From the NCBI GenBank assembly GCA_002737345.1, contig NSIK01000016.1, forward strand, positions 70,158 through 134,157: 64,000 nucleotides of DNA, in the 5' to 3' direction. The notes under the pieces were generated by a model, which was given only the letters and a program-made list of their open reading frames with translations, was not told where the DNA came from and did no database searches. Shown here piece by piece: positions 1-8,127 of the stretch (the first letter of the stretch is position 1; each line of letters starts with the position of its first letter). The position numbers were made by a program, and so were the translations under genes. The DNA is from Nitrospirota bacterium. Lineage in GTDB: Bacteria > Nitrospirota > Nitrospiria > Nitrospirales > Nitrospiraceae.

Positions 1-15
1 GGACTGGCAAATCTG

Positions 16-44
16 TTGACAAAGTGAGGGGCTTGGCATACATC
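16..44 (+). promoter_or_regulatory. sigma70-like promoter, TTGACA-N17-TACATC
   Basis: TTGACA at 16-21, 17-nt spacer, TACATC at 39-44, upstream of the lipoprotein ORF. Confidence 0.5.
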
Positions 45-153
45 AACACTATACGTATAGGTGGAAGCGATCCTCTTTTCTCACCAGGGCTTTTTGATGA
101 GGGCGATAGCCGGTGTCTCTTGCAGGTGCCACGTTTAGTGGATGGGGGGGTGC

Positions 154-858
154 ATGAAATTAGCATGGATGGCGGCGGTCGTTATGATCGGCGCAGTATC
201 AATGGCCGGATGTGTCTCGCAAAGTAAATATAATGAAGCGGTGGTCGATGTCGATTCGGTCCGGTCCGAGCTAGAGAAGCTTCGCACACAGAAGAACTCG
301 CTGGAACAACAAGTCAAAACGCTCAAGGAGCTCAACTCGAAGTTCGGGAATGAGGCTCAGGCCGCCCACGATGAGCTGGAGCGTATTGAGCATGGGCGCG
401 ACAAGGAGCGCGCAAGCGCGGAGAGCCGGATTAAGGAACTCGAAGATCGCTTCAGGCAATTTGCCCTGCAGAACCGGGCGGTGCATGAGGAATATGAGGA
501 TGTGAAGCGGCACAATCAAACCCTCAAGTCTCTGGTCGCTCGCTACCAGAAAGAGCTCAAGGACCAGTCCCGCTCTGCGGCAGGAACACTCGAGCCAACC
601 GTTCCGACTCCGAACGCCTCATCGGTTGCGGCCCCTGCGCCCCCTGTGAGGAACGTGCCTCAGGTCCTGTCGTCTTCCATGAATATCAATACGGCCTCTG
701 TTGGGGACATCGTATTGGTGCTTGGTCTCCCCAAGGACGTGGCCGATCGTATCGTGGCCAACCGTCCCTACCGGGTGAAGGGTGAGTTGGTGGCGAAGCA
801 CGTGGTAACCAAAGATATTTTCGACATGATCAAGGACCGGATCAGTCTCGGCCCTTAA
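154..858 (+). CDS. Lipoprotein with coiled coil and C-terminal helix-hairpin-helix (ComEA-like) region
   Basis: Signal peptide with lipobox (SMAGC), long E/K/R-rich coiled coil, C-terminal MNINTASVGDIVLVLGLPKDVADRIVANRPY; start at 154 preferred over 142. Confidence 0.65.
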   Translation: MKLAWMAAVVMIGAVSMAGCVSQSKYNEAVVDVDSVRSELEKLRTQKNSLEQQVKTLKELNSKFGNEAQAAHDELERIEHGRDKERASAESRIKELEDRFRQFALQNRAVHEEYEDVKRHNQTLKSLVARYQKELKDQSRSAAGTLEPTVPTPNASSVAAPAPPVRNVPQVLSSSMNINTASVGDIVLVLGLPKDVADRIVANRPYRVKGELVAKHVVTKDIFDMIKDRISLGP

Positions 859-879
859 CTGATGTCATGGGGCAACACT

Positions 880-917
880 CCAACAGGCCGTCCGCCACAG
901 GGTGGACGGCCTGTTGG
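880..917. terminator. Perfect 14-bp stem hairpin (CCAACAGGCCGTCC/GGACGGCCTGTTGG)
   Basis: Directly after the 154-858 stop codon; no strong T-tract. Confidence 0.5.
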
Positions 918-1016
918 TTGTTGGAACCGTTAAGAGGCCGTTGCGACTAGATGATTCCCGTCGGCCTTGTTGCTACAATGTCATTGGCGTAGACGAGGGA
1001 ACTGGAGAACGAATTA

Positions 1017-2294
1017 ATGCGTCGTGCGATTGTAATCGTTGGGGTGCTAGTCATCGGAGCCGCCATCGGCGGCTATGTGTTCTTCAATGGGGAGCGGAAG
1101 GTCCCGGTCCGTTATCGGAGTGCCGTGGTTGAGCGAAGCTCTGTCGTGTCGCTCGTGACGGCGACAGGCACGATCAATCCGGTCGTGTCGGTTCAGGTCG
1201 GGACTCAAGTCTCCGGCATGATCAAAAGTCTGCATGCCGACTTCAACTCGGTGGTCAAGGCCGGCGACATCGTGGCCCTGATCGACCCGGAACCCTTCAA
1301 AGCCCGCCGCGATCAAGCGGCTAGCAATCTTGAAATGTCCAAAGCAAATGTCTCTCGGGCCAAAGCCGACCTGGCGCAACGCAAGCGCGAGCTGGACCGG
1401 CTTAAATCATTGGTGGCGCAGGAGTACGTGTCGCAGAACGACGTCGATTTGGCGACGACGAATTTTCAGTTAGCTGAGGCCCAAGTGAACGTGGCAGGGG
1501 CGCAAGTGAAACAGGCAGAAGCGGCGTTGAATGCCTCAGAGCTGGACTTGAAGTACACCGTCATTCGGTCGCCGGTGAACGGGATTGTGGTGGCGCGAAC
1601 GGTGGAGGTCGGTCAAACCATTGCAGCCAGCTTCGCCACACCGAACCTGTTCCTGATCGCACTCGATTTGACGAAGATGCAGGTCGATACCAACGTGAGC
1701 GAGTCCGATATCGGGGGGATCACCGAAGGGAAAGAAGCGACCTTTACCGTTGATGCTTATCCCGGCCATCAATTTTCAGGCACGATCCGTCAGGTCCGTC
1801 TTGCCCCGATCAATGTGCAAAATGTGGTGACCTATAACGTTGTGGTCAACGTCGATAATCAGGACCTCCGGCTAAAGCCTGGCATGACGGCAAACGTGTC
1901 CATCGTGGTGGCGCAACGAGACGCCGTGCTTAAGGTGCCGAATGCTGCTTTGCGATTTACGCCTCCGACCGCGGATAAGGTCGATCGCACGGCGTCAGGT
2001 GGTAAGCCGGCCAAGGCTAAGAGCGCAGAGCCTCAGGCCGGTGCCAACAGAGGGGCCACGGCAATCAAGCGAACGATTTGGAAACAGGGACCAGCAGGAG
2101 AGCCAGAACCGATTCAGGTTCAAACAGGCATTTCTGACGGGGTGGCCACGGAGATTATGTCGGAGGAATTGTCCGAGGGGACGCCGGTGATCGTGGGAAT
2201 CGAGCGGCCCAAAGGCGAGCGGGGGGGGAAGGATCTGCCTCCGGGATTTGGGAGCGGCGGCCAGAAGGGTTCCTCGCGCAATCGGGGTCTATAG
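1017..2294 (+). CDS. Efflux periplasmic adaptor subunit (MacA/HlyD family)
   Basis: N-terminal TM, biotinyl-lipoyl-like IRSPVNGIVVARTVEVGQT, coiled-coil hairpin; followed by ABC ATPase and permease. Confidence 0.9.
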   Translation: MRRAIVIVGVLVIGAAIGGYVFFNGERKVPVRYRSAVVERSSVVSLVTATGTINPVVSVQVGTQVSGMIKSLHADFNSVVKAGDIVALIDPEPFKARRDQAASNLEMSKANVSRAKADLAQRKRELDRLKSLVAQEYVSQNDVDLATTNFQLAEAQVNVAGAQVKQAEAALNASELDLKYTVIRSPVNGIVVARTVEVGQTIAASFATPNLFLIALDLTKMQVDTNVSESDIGGITEGKEATFTVDAYPGHQFSGTIRQVRLAPINVQNVVTYNVVVNVDNQDLRLKPGMTANVSIVVAQRDAVLKVPNAALRFTPPTADKVDRTASGGKPAKAKSAEPQAGANRGATAIKRTIWKQGPAGEPEPIQVQTGISDGVATEIMSEELSEGTPVIVGIERPKGERGGKDLPPGFGSGGQKGSSRNRGL

Positions 2295-2346
2295 CCACCC
2301 GTGACATGTTTCACGTTTCACCTCTCACGTTTCATGAGATAGGCCG

Positions 2347-3072
2347 ATGAGCTCGCTGATCGAATGCGAAGATGTCTGGAAGGTCTATCGCGTCGGCGAC
2401 GTGGAGGTGCAGGCTCTGCGCGGTCTGAGTCTGACGATCGAGCGGGGCGAGTTCGTCGCGATCATGGGCTCCTCCGGCTCCGGTAAATCCACCCTCATGA
2501 ATATGCTGGGCTGTCTCGATCAACCCACCAAAGGGTGCTATCGGTTGAACGGGATCGAGGTCGGGGGGCTGCGGCCTGATGAATTGGCCGGGATCCGTAA
2601 TCAGCAAATCGGATTCGTCTTTCAGAGTTTCAACCTGATCCCTCGCACCAGCGCGCTCGAAAACGCCCAATTGCCATTGTTCTATCGAGGCCTTTCGCTC
2701 AAGGACCAACGGGCGCAGGCTGCGGCGGCGTTAGGGCGCGTGGGGTTGCATGGCAGAGAAGACCATTATCCGACGCAGCTGTCCGGCGGGCAGCAGCAGC
2801 GCGTTGCGATTGCGCGGGCGCTGGTCACGTCGCCGTCGTTGCTCCTGGCCGACGAGCCGACCGGCAACCTCGACAGCCAGTCGAGCCGAGAGATCATGGG
2901 AATCTTGGAAGCGCTGAACCGTGATGAAGGCATTACGATCATCCTGGTGACACATGAGGTGGATGTCGCAGCCTATACGGCGCGCGAGATCGTGATTCAT
3001 GACGGGCAGATCCGCAGCGATCGCTGGACCAAGGCTCGTCCACCATCCAGTCAAGTCGAGGTCGAGATCTAG
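2347..3072 (+). CDS. ABC transporter ATP-binding protein (MacB/LolD type)
   Basis: Walker [10 protein letters not shown], signature [15 protein letters not shown], Walker [13 protein letters not shown]. Confidence 0.95.
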   Translation: MSSLIECEDVWKVYRVGDVEVQALRGLSLTIERGEFVAIMGSSGSGKSTLMNMLGCLDQPTKGCYRLNGIEVGGLRPDELAGIRNQQIGFVFQSFNLIPRTSALENAQLPLFYRGLSLKDQRAQAAAALGRVGLHGREDHYPTQLSGGQQQRVAIARALVTSPSLLLADEPTGNLDSQSSREIMGILEALNRDEGITIILVTHEVDVAAYTAREIVIHDGQIRSDRWTKARPPSSQVEVEI

Positions 3073-4308
3073 ATGGCGGCGTTTGTTTGGCTCACGATCA
3101 TGACGGCCTTGCGGATTCTCGGACGGAACCGGCTGCGCGCCGGTCTCACGATGCTGGGAATCGTCATCGGCGTGGGGGCGGTCATTGCGATGGTGAGCAT
3201 TGGCGAGGGGGCCAAGCGGGCCGTGCAAGCGCAGATCGCGACAATGGGCACGAACGTCATCATCATTTTTCCCGGGGTGACGTCTGCGAGTGGGGTCCGG
3301 GGCAGTCAGGGGAGCGCCGTGACGCTCACCGTATCCGACGCCCTGGAGCTGAGAAAACGCATTCCCTTGCTGACCGACACAGGCTGGTCCCGGCGCGATG
3401 TCATGCAAATCGTCTATGGGAATAAAAATTGGAACGGACCGATTAATGGCATCTCCCCAAGCTACCTGACCATTCGAGATTGGTCCTTTACGAGCGGCGG
3501 TCCTTTTACCCAGACGGACCTGGACAGCGCAGCCCGCGTCGCGCTCCTCGGCCAGACGATCGTGGAGAACCTGTTTGAGCCGGGCGAAGAGCCGGTGGGC
3601 GCGGTGATTCGCATCAAGAGCGTGCCTTTCCGCGTTATCGGGGTCCTTGCACCGAAAGGTCAGTCTTCCCAGGGTTCGGATCAGGACGATGTGATCTTGA
3701 TTCCCTTCAGCACGGCGGAACGGAAGGTGTTCGGGACGTCGTTTATCGGGTCCGTCGGGGCCATGTTCGGCTCGACCGATCAAGTCGAGGATTTGCCTCA
3801 GGCGGCCGAGCAGATTCGGGAGGTCTTGCGGGCGCGGCACCGGCTCCAGACAGAGCAGAACGACGACTTCACGATCCGGACCCAGGTCGATATCGGGAAG
3901 GTGCAAGAGGGCACCAGTGAGACCTTGACGATGATGTTGTTTGCCATCGCCTCCGTGTCGCTGTTGGTCGGGGGGATCGGCATTATGAATATCTTGCTCG
4001 TGTCCGTGACGGAACGGACGAGAGAGATCGGTGTCCGGATGGCAGTGGGAGCCAAGCGCCACCATATCATGATGCAGTTTCTGATCGAGGCCATGACCTT
4101 GAGCCTGGTGGGAGGGGTGTTGGGGATCGCGCTGGGGATCGCCGGAGCCAACTTGACGACGGTCATCGCCGGCTGGCCGACCATCATCTCCGGCGACGTC
4201 ATCGTGATCGCGTTCTTCTTCTCGCTCGTGGTCGGCCTGTTCTTTGGATTGTATCCTGCCAACAAGGCCGCCAGGCTGAATCCTATCGAAGCGCTCCGGT
4301 ACGAATAA
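3073..4308 (+). CDS. ABC transporter permease (MacB-type, FtsX domain)
   Basis: N-terminal TM, MacB periplasmic domain, C-terminal FtsX domain (TRTREIGVRMAVGAKRHHIMMQFLIEA). Confidence 0.95.
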   Translation: MAAFVWLTIMTALRILGRNRLRAGLTMLGIVIGVGAVIAMVSIGEGAKRAVQAQIATMGTNVIIIFPGVTSASGVRGSQGSAVTLTVSDALELRKRIPLLTDTGWSRRDVMQIVYGNKNWNGPINGISPSYLTIRDWSFTSGGPFTQTDLDSAARVALLGQTIVENLFEPGEEPVGAVIRIKSVPFRVIGVLAPKGQSSQGSDQDDVILIPFSTAERKVFGTSFIGSVGAMFGSTDQVEDLPQAAEQIREVLRARHRLQTEQNDDFTIRTQVDIGKVQEGTSETLTMMLFAIASVSLLVGGIGIMNILLVSVTERTREIGVRMAVGAKRHHIMMQFLIEAMTLSLVGGVLGIALGIAGANLTTVIAGWPTIISGDVIVIAFFFSLVVGLFFGLYPANKAARLNPIEALRYE

Positions 4309-4343
4309 ACGAGAATATTTTGGGTCAGTACCCGTGCCGTCTG

Positions 4344-4895
4344 TTAGGAGGCGGACGCCGGAGCCAAATGTACTTCGATGCGAGGGTTATCCTTGTCGAT
4401 GTGTTTGTAGAGGTGGGTTTCGACGATGCGGTTGTCGTTGAGGCCGAGCCCCTCGCAGAGAGCGTCCTGCGCTATCTTGAGCCCACCATCCACGTCTCGT
4501 CTCAGGCCTGACGTAAAGTAAAACCTGATAGAGAGCGCGAGCCACTCGGACTGGAGTCCTGCCACCAAGGCAGTCCGGTGAGGGCATTGCGCCAATTTCA
4601 GCCAGACAACTTGTCCCACCTGGGCCTTATAGGCGCGGCCAGCAGCAGAGAGCAATCTCCGGCCGTTTACCGTGGCATATTGATGGTTCACACTCGGGGG
4701 GACAGGGAGGGTCAGGGCTATCGCATGGTTCTCGACTTGTGCCGGCGCTGATGGGGCTGCCGGCATGAGGGAACGGGGAGCGGTTTTTGCGACGGTTGGC
4801 AATATGGCTACTTTTTTCCCCGGGGTCCTGTAGGAGGTCACGCGCACGGCGCGGGGGGACGAGAGAAGCCGGGTCTGGCGTCGGAAAGTAGGCAT
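4344..4895 (-). CDS. rusA: RusA-family Holliday-junction resolvase
   Basis: LPVPPSVNHQY...RRDVDGGLKIAQDALCEGLGLNDNRIVE matches the RusA pattern with conserved Asp residues. Confidence 0.85.
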   Translation of the reverse strand: MPTFRRQTRLLSSPRAVRVTSYRTPGKKVAILPTVAKTAPRSLMPAAPSAPAQVENHAIALTLPVPPSVNHQYATVNGRRLLSAAGRAYKAQVGQVVWLKLAQCPHRTALVAGLQSEWLALSIRFYFTSGLRRDVDGGLKIAQDALCEGLGLNDNRIVETHLYKHIDKDNPRIEVHLAPASAS

Positions 4896-4905
4896 GAGCG
4901 GTAGC

Positions 4906-5346
4906 CTAGAGGAGATTGAGGATCTTGGACATGCTCTGTTCGTATCGCTCTTCGGATCGGGTGAGATAGCGACGCCATTCGCTCGGGTTCCAGATCTCTA
5001 TGCGATGGTATAGGCCGACGAGAATGATTTCCTGGTCCTCATCCAGGGGGATAAGTTTTCTGAGACGGCTGGGAATCAGGATGCGCCCGGCCTTGTCCAG
5101 CTCTGATGTGCCGGCTTCCGACACGATGTGGTGCATGAACAGCCGGCTCTGGTCTTCATCGAGCGTGGCTCTTGTCCGTTCGAGGACTTTCTCCCATTCT
5201 CTCATCGAGTAGATGAGGGTCGATTCTTCCGGGCCCTTGAGGAAGACGACGGCTTGTCCGTCCGACTCGACCTGCTCACGGATGGGCGAGGGGACGATAA
5301 ATCGTCCCTTTTCATCCACTTTGCAGAGGTACTCACCGGCAAACAT
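4906..5346 (-). CDS. mraZ: MraZ transcriptional regulator
   Basis: MFAGEYLCKVDEKGRFIVPSPIRE and second SpoVT/AbrB half TSELDKAGRILIPSRLRKL; start at 5346 preferred over 5442. Confidence 0.9.
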   Translation of the reverse strand: MFAGEYLCKVDEKGRFIVPSPIREQVESDGQAVVFLKGPEESTLIYSMREWEKVLERTRATLDEDQSRLFMHHIVSEAGTSELDKAGRILIPSRLRKLIPLDEDQEIILVGLYHRIEIWNPSEWRRYLTRSEERYEQSMSKILNLL

Positions 5347-5362
5347 CAATGGGTCCTGTTGG

Positions 5363-5560
5363 TTACGACGCCAGCTGGGCTTTGGTGCGATCGCGAATCC
5401 ACTGTTCCAGATCCGAACGTACGAAGCGCCATTCTTTTCCAAGCTTGAAGGCGGGAATCTGGCGACTCCGTAGATAGCGGTAGAGCGTGCGCGAGGTGAT
5501 CTTGAGGTAACGGCAGGTCTCCTCCGCCGTCATCAGCTCGCTCTTGGGCTCTTTGGCCAT
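5363..5560 (-). CDS. Helix-turn-helix excisionase-family DNA-binding protein
   Basis: LMTAEETCRYLKITSRTLYRYLRSRQIPAFKLGKEWRFVRSDLEQWI, a MerR/Xis-type HTH_17 pattern. Confidence 0.85.
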   Translation of the reverse strand: MAKEPKSELMTAEETCRYLKITSRTLYRYLRSRQIPAFKLGKEWRFVRSDLEQWIRDRTKAQLAS

Positions 5561-5576
5561 TCAAAAACCTGTTTCG

Positions 5577-5602
5577 ATATGGGTCCATATGCCTCACGAG
5601 GC
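5577..5602. promoter_or_regulatory. Two adjacent small palindromes (ATATGG-GT-CCATAT and GCCTC-AC-GAGGC)
   Basis: Perfect dyads immediately upstream of the HTH gene start at 5560. Confidence 0.4.
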
Positions 5603-5680
5603 TTCGGATACTGCTGTCAGGGTAGGAAAATATGAGCAATCTGTCAAGTGAAAATACATGACAGTACCTGCCATAGGCTG

Positions 5681-5924
5681 TCAGTGCCATCCGGCTCTAG
5701 AGGACCGCGCTACCTTTTTGGCCAAGATCCGATCCGGCACCAGGCCTGTCTCGATAGTTCGGGCCAGGGTCAGGGCGAAGACTGGCCCGCTGCCTGCTTG
5801 CCGCAGGGTCTTGGCACATTCGCGCAGCGTGGTGGCAGTGGTCAAAGACATCATCTACGAGGAGGATGCGTTTTTCCCTGAGATCTTGAGGCCGGTGGAC
5901 GGCATTGGTGCATGCATTTAACAT
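5681..5924 (-). pseudogene. comF: Truncated, frameshifted ComF-type phosphoribosyltransferase remnant
   Basis: Minus strand reads NAVHRPQDLREKRILLVDDVF, then after a one-base shift near 5843 TTATTLRECAKTLRQAGSGPVFALTLARTIETGLVPDR...; no N-terminal part upstream. Confidence 0.7.
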
Positions 5925-6046
5925 CGCGGGAGTCGCTCCCTTCCACGTTGTTTTGTGTTTCTTCTAAGAGAATAGGCCGTGCCAGTCAAGGTTGTTGCCC
6001 TGTAAATGGTTGTGATATACGAAGGCGGCAGGTTCTAAGGATAGGA

Positions 6047-6763
6047 ATGGAGAAGTTGCTCAGTATGGTGAGACTTGACCAGGTGTCGAAAGTATATGAG
6101 CGGGGCGGCGACATTATCACCGGGCTCGATCGGGTTACGGTTGAAGTGGCAGAAGGAGACTTCTGCGCATTTATCGGCCCCAGCGGCTGCGGAAAAAGCA
6201 CCCTGCTCAACTTGGTTGCTGGATTGGATGCGCCGACTTCGGGCGAGCTCTTTCTTGAAGGCCGGTCGACCAGCCGGTTTACGAACGACGACTGGACGGG
6301 GATCAGGCGGGATACGGTCGGGATTATCTTTCAGGCCTTTCATTTGATTCCCGGACTGACGGCGGCGGAGAATGTCGCGTTTCCCCTGTTGTTGCGCGGG
6401 GAGCGAGGGACATCGGTCCAATCCCGCGTCGAGGAAGTGCTGGAGTTGGTCTCGATGACGGCGCGCCGCCACCATCGGCCTAGTGAGCTTTCTGGAGGGG
6501 AACAGCAGCGGGTGGCGATGGCGCGCGCGATCGTGCATCGCCCCCAGATTATCTTGGCCGACGAGCCGACCGGCAATTTGGATTCCCAGCATGGGGCGGA
6601 GATCATTGTCCTCCTCCGATCGCTGGTGCAGCGGTTTCGCCAAACAGTACTATTAGTCACCCATAGCGTCGCGGCGGCGGACGCAGCTGATTATGTCTGG
6701 ACCATGAAGGATGGACAGCTCGTGGCGAAAACGTCGCGCGAGCCTCTTACGATAGGAGCGTAA
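6047..6763 (+). CDS. ABC transporter ATP-binding protein (LolD/FtsE-like)
   Basis: [39 protein letters not shown]; start ATG at 6047 rather than 5912. Confidence 0.93.
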   Translation: MEKLLSMVRLDQVSKVYERGGDIITGLDRVTVEVAEGDFCAFIGPSGCGKSTLLNLVAGLDAPTSGELFLEGRSTSRFTNDDWTGIRRDTVGIIFQAFHLIPGLTAAENVAFPLLLRGERGTSVQSRVEEVLELVSMTARRHHRPSELSGGEQQRVAMARAIVHRPQIILADEPTGNLDSQHGAEIIVLLRSLVQRFRQTVLLVTHSVAAADAADYVWTMKDGQLVAKTSREPLTIGA

Positions 6764-7689
6764 TGGATCTTTCGATTACGATTGCCGGCGTGCGATTCCC
6801 TAGTTGCATCATGAATGCGTCGGGAGCCCTCTGTGCCACGCGTGAGGAGCTGTTGGCCCTGGGCCGGTCCCATACTGGGGGCATCGTCACTAAGTCGATG
6901 ACGGTCGAGCCGCGCGACGGCAACCCTGAGCCCCGGTACTATGGATTCCCCGGGGGCTCCATTAATTCCATGGGATTGCCGAACCTCGGATACAAGGCCT
7001 ACGCTGCGCTCATTCCTGAATTGAAGACGATGGGAAAGCCGGTCATCGCCAGTGTGGCAGGCCTTTGCGAAGATGATTTTCTGACAATCGCAGAGACGAT
7101 CAATGCGGCAAAGCCTGATTTGATCGAGGTCAATCTCTCCTGTCCCAACATCCCAGGCAAGCCCCAGATTGGCTATGACGCAGAAGCTTCTGAGCGGCTG
7201 TTGAAGAGGGTTCGCAAGGTGATCACGGTGCCGATGGGGGTTAAGCTGCCGCCCTACTTCGATCCAGCCCATCACAAAGTTATGGGAGACGTGATCGGCC
7301 GCTGCGGGGTCGATTTTCTCAACCTGATCAACTCGGTCGGTAACGGGCTCTTCGTCGATCCTGAGCGTGAAGAGGTTGTTATCAAGCCAAAGGGCGGGTT
7401 CGGCGGGTTGGGTGGCACGATTATTAAGCCGGTTGCATTGGCCAATGTTCGGGCCTTTTGGAAGATCTTCGAAGGGCGTATCCCGATTATCGGGACCGGC
7501 GGCGTGGTCAATGGGGTGGATGCCTTCGAGCATATGCTCTGTGGCGCCTCAGCCGTGCAGATCGGGACGATCCTGGTCGAAGAGGGGCTTGGTGTGTTCG
7601 GCCGGTTGGAAACGGAGCTGGCGGCCCAGCTCAGCAAGAAGGGCTATACCAAGCTGGAGGACTGCCGGGGTAAGCTGAAGCAGTTGTAA
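6763..7689 (+). CDS. pyrD: Dihydroorotate dehydrogenase, class 1A type
   Basis: IMNASGALC, GSINSMGLPNLGYKAY, VNLSCPNIPGKPQIGYD, GVKLPPYFDPAHH, GNGLFVDPE, ALANVRAFWK, GTGGV..AFEHMLCGA; catalytic Cys pattern of class 1A. Confidence 0.9.
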   Translation: MDLSITIAGVRFPSCIMNASGALCATREELLALGRSHTGGIVTKSMTVEPRDGNPEPRYYGFPGGSINSMGLPNLGYKAYAALIPELKTMGKPVIASVAGLCEDDFLTIAETINAAKPDLIEVNLSCPNIPGKPQIGYDAEASERLLKRVRKVITVPMGVKLPPYFDPAHHKVMGDVIGRCGVDFLNLINSVGNGLFVDPEREEVVIKPKGGFGGLGGTIIKPVALANVRAFWKIFEGRIPIIGTGGVVNGVDAFEHMLCGASAVQIGTILVEEGLGVFGRLETELAAQLSKKGYTKLEDCRGKLKQL

Positions 7690-7691
7690 GG

Positions 7692-7985
7692 CTACTTCGT
7701 CCTGAACGTCTTGGTCACGAGGCCCAGTTGCAGCGCCCGTCGGAGCAGTTGCACCACGTTCCTCACGTTTAATCGTCGTATTAAGTTGAACCGGTGCACT
7801 TCGACCGTGCGCACGCTGATTTCCAGGACTGCCGCAATCTCACGGTTCGTTTGCCCGCTCGCCACGAGAGGAAGGATGTCACGCTGCCAAGGCGTGAGGA
7901 GGTTGGCGTCGCTTTCCTCTTGCAGGGGCTGGATTTTGTCGATCAGGGCAGTCTTCTCGCTTATCATCAATCGCTCCTCATCCAC
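7692..7985 (-). CDS. Stand-alone LuxR/GerE-type HTH protein
   Basis: LTPWQRDILPLVASGQTNREIAAVLEISVRTVEVHRFNLIRRLNVRNVVQLLRRA. Confidence 0.85.
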   Translation of the reverse strand: MDEERLMISEKTALIDKIQPLQEESDANLLTPWQRDILPLVASGQTNREIAAVLEISVRTVEVHRFNLIRRLNVRNVVQLLRRALQLGLVTKTFRTK

Positions 7986-8127
7986 TCACGCAAGTCTAGC
8001 AACGTATGAATCGCTGTAAACGAAACGACTTATTTGTGCAGAGGCCGGTTGCCAACCTACGTATGGCTACTGGTCCCCGCTCCTCTGTTGCCATGATTCG
8101 CACGCTCCATTCCTTCTCCAGGCCCTC

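Noticed and set aside
2731-4065. 444-aa minus-strand ORF
   Set aside because: Antisense to the well-supported ABC ATPase and permease genes; composition typical of GC-rich antisense reading (H/R/P/D rich), no recognisable domain.
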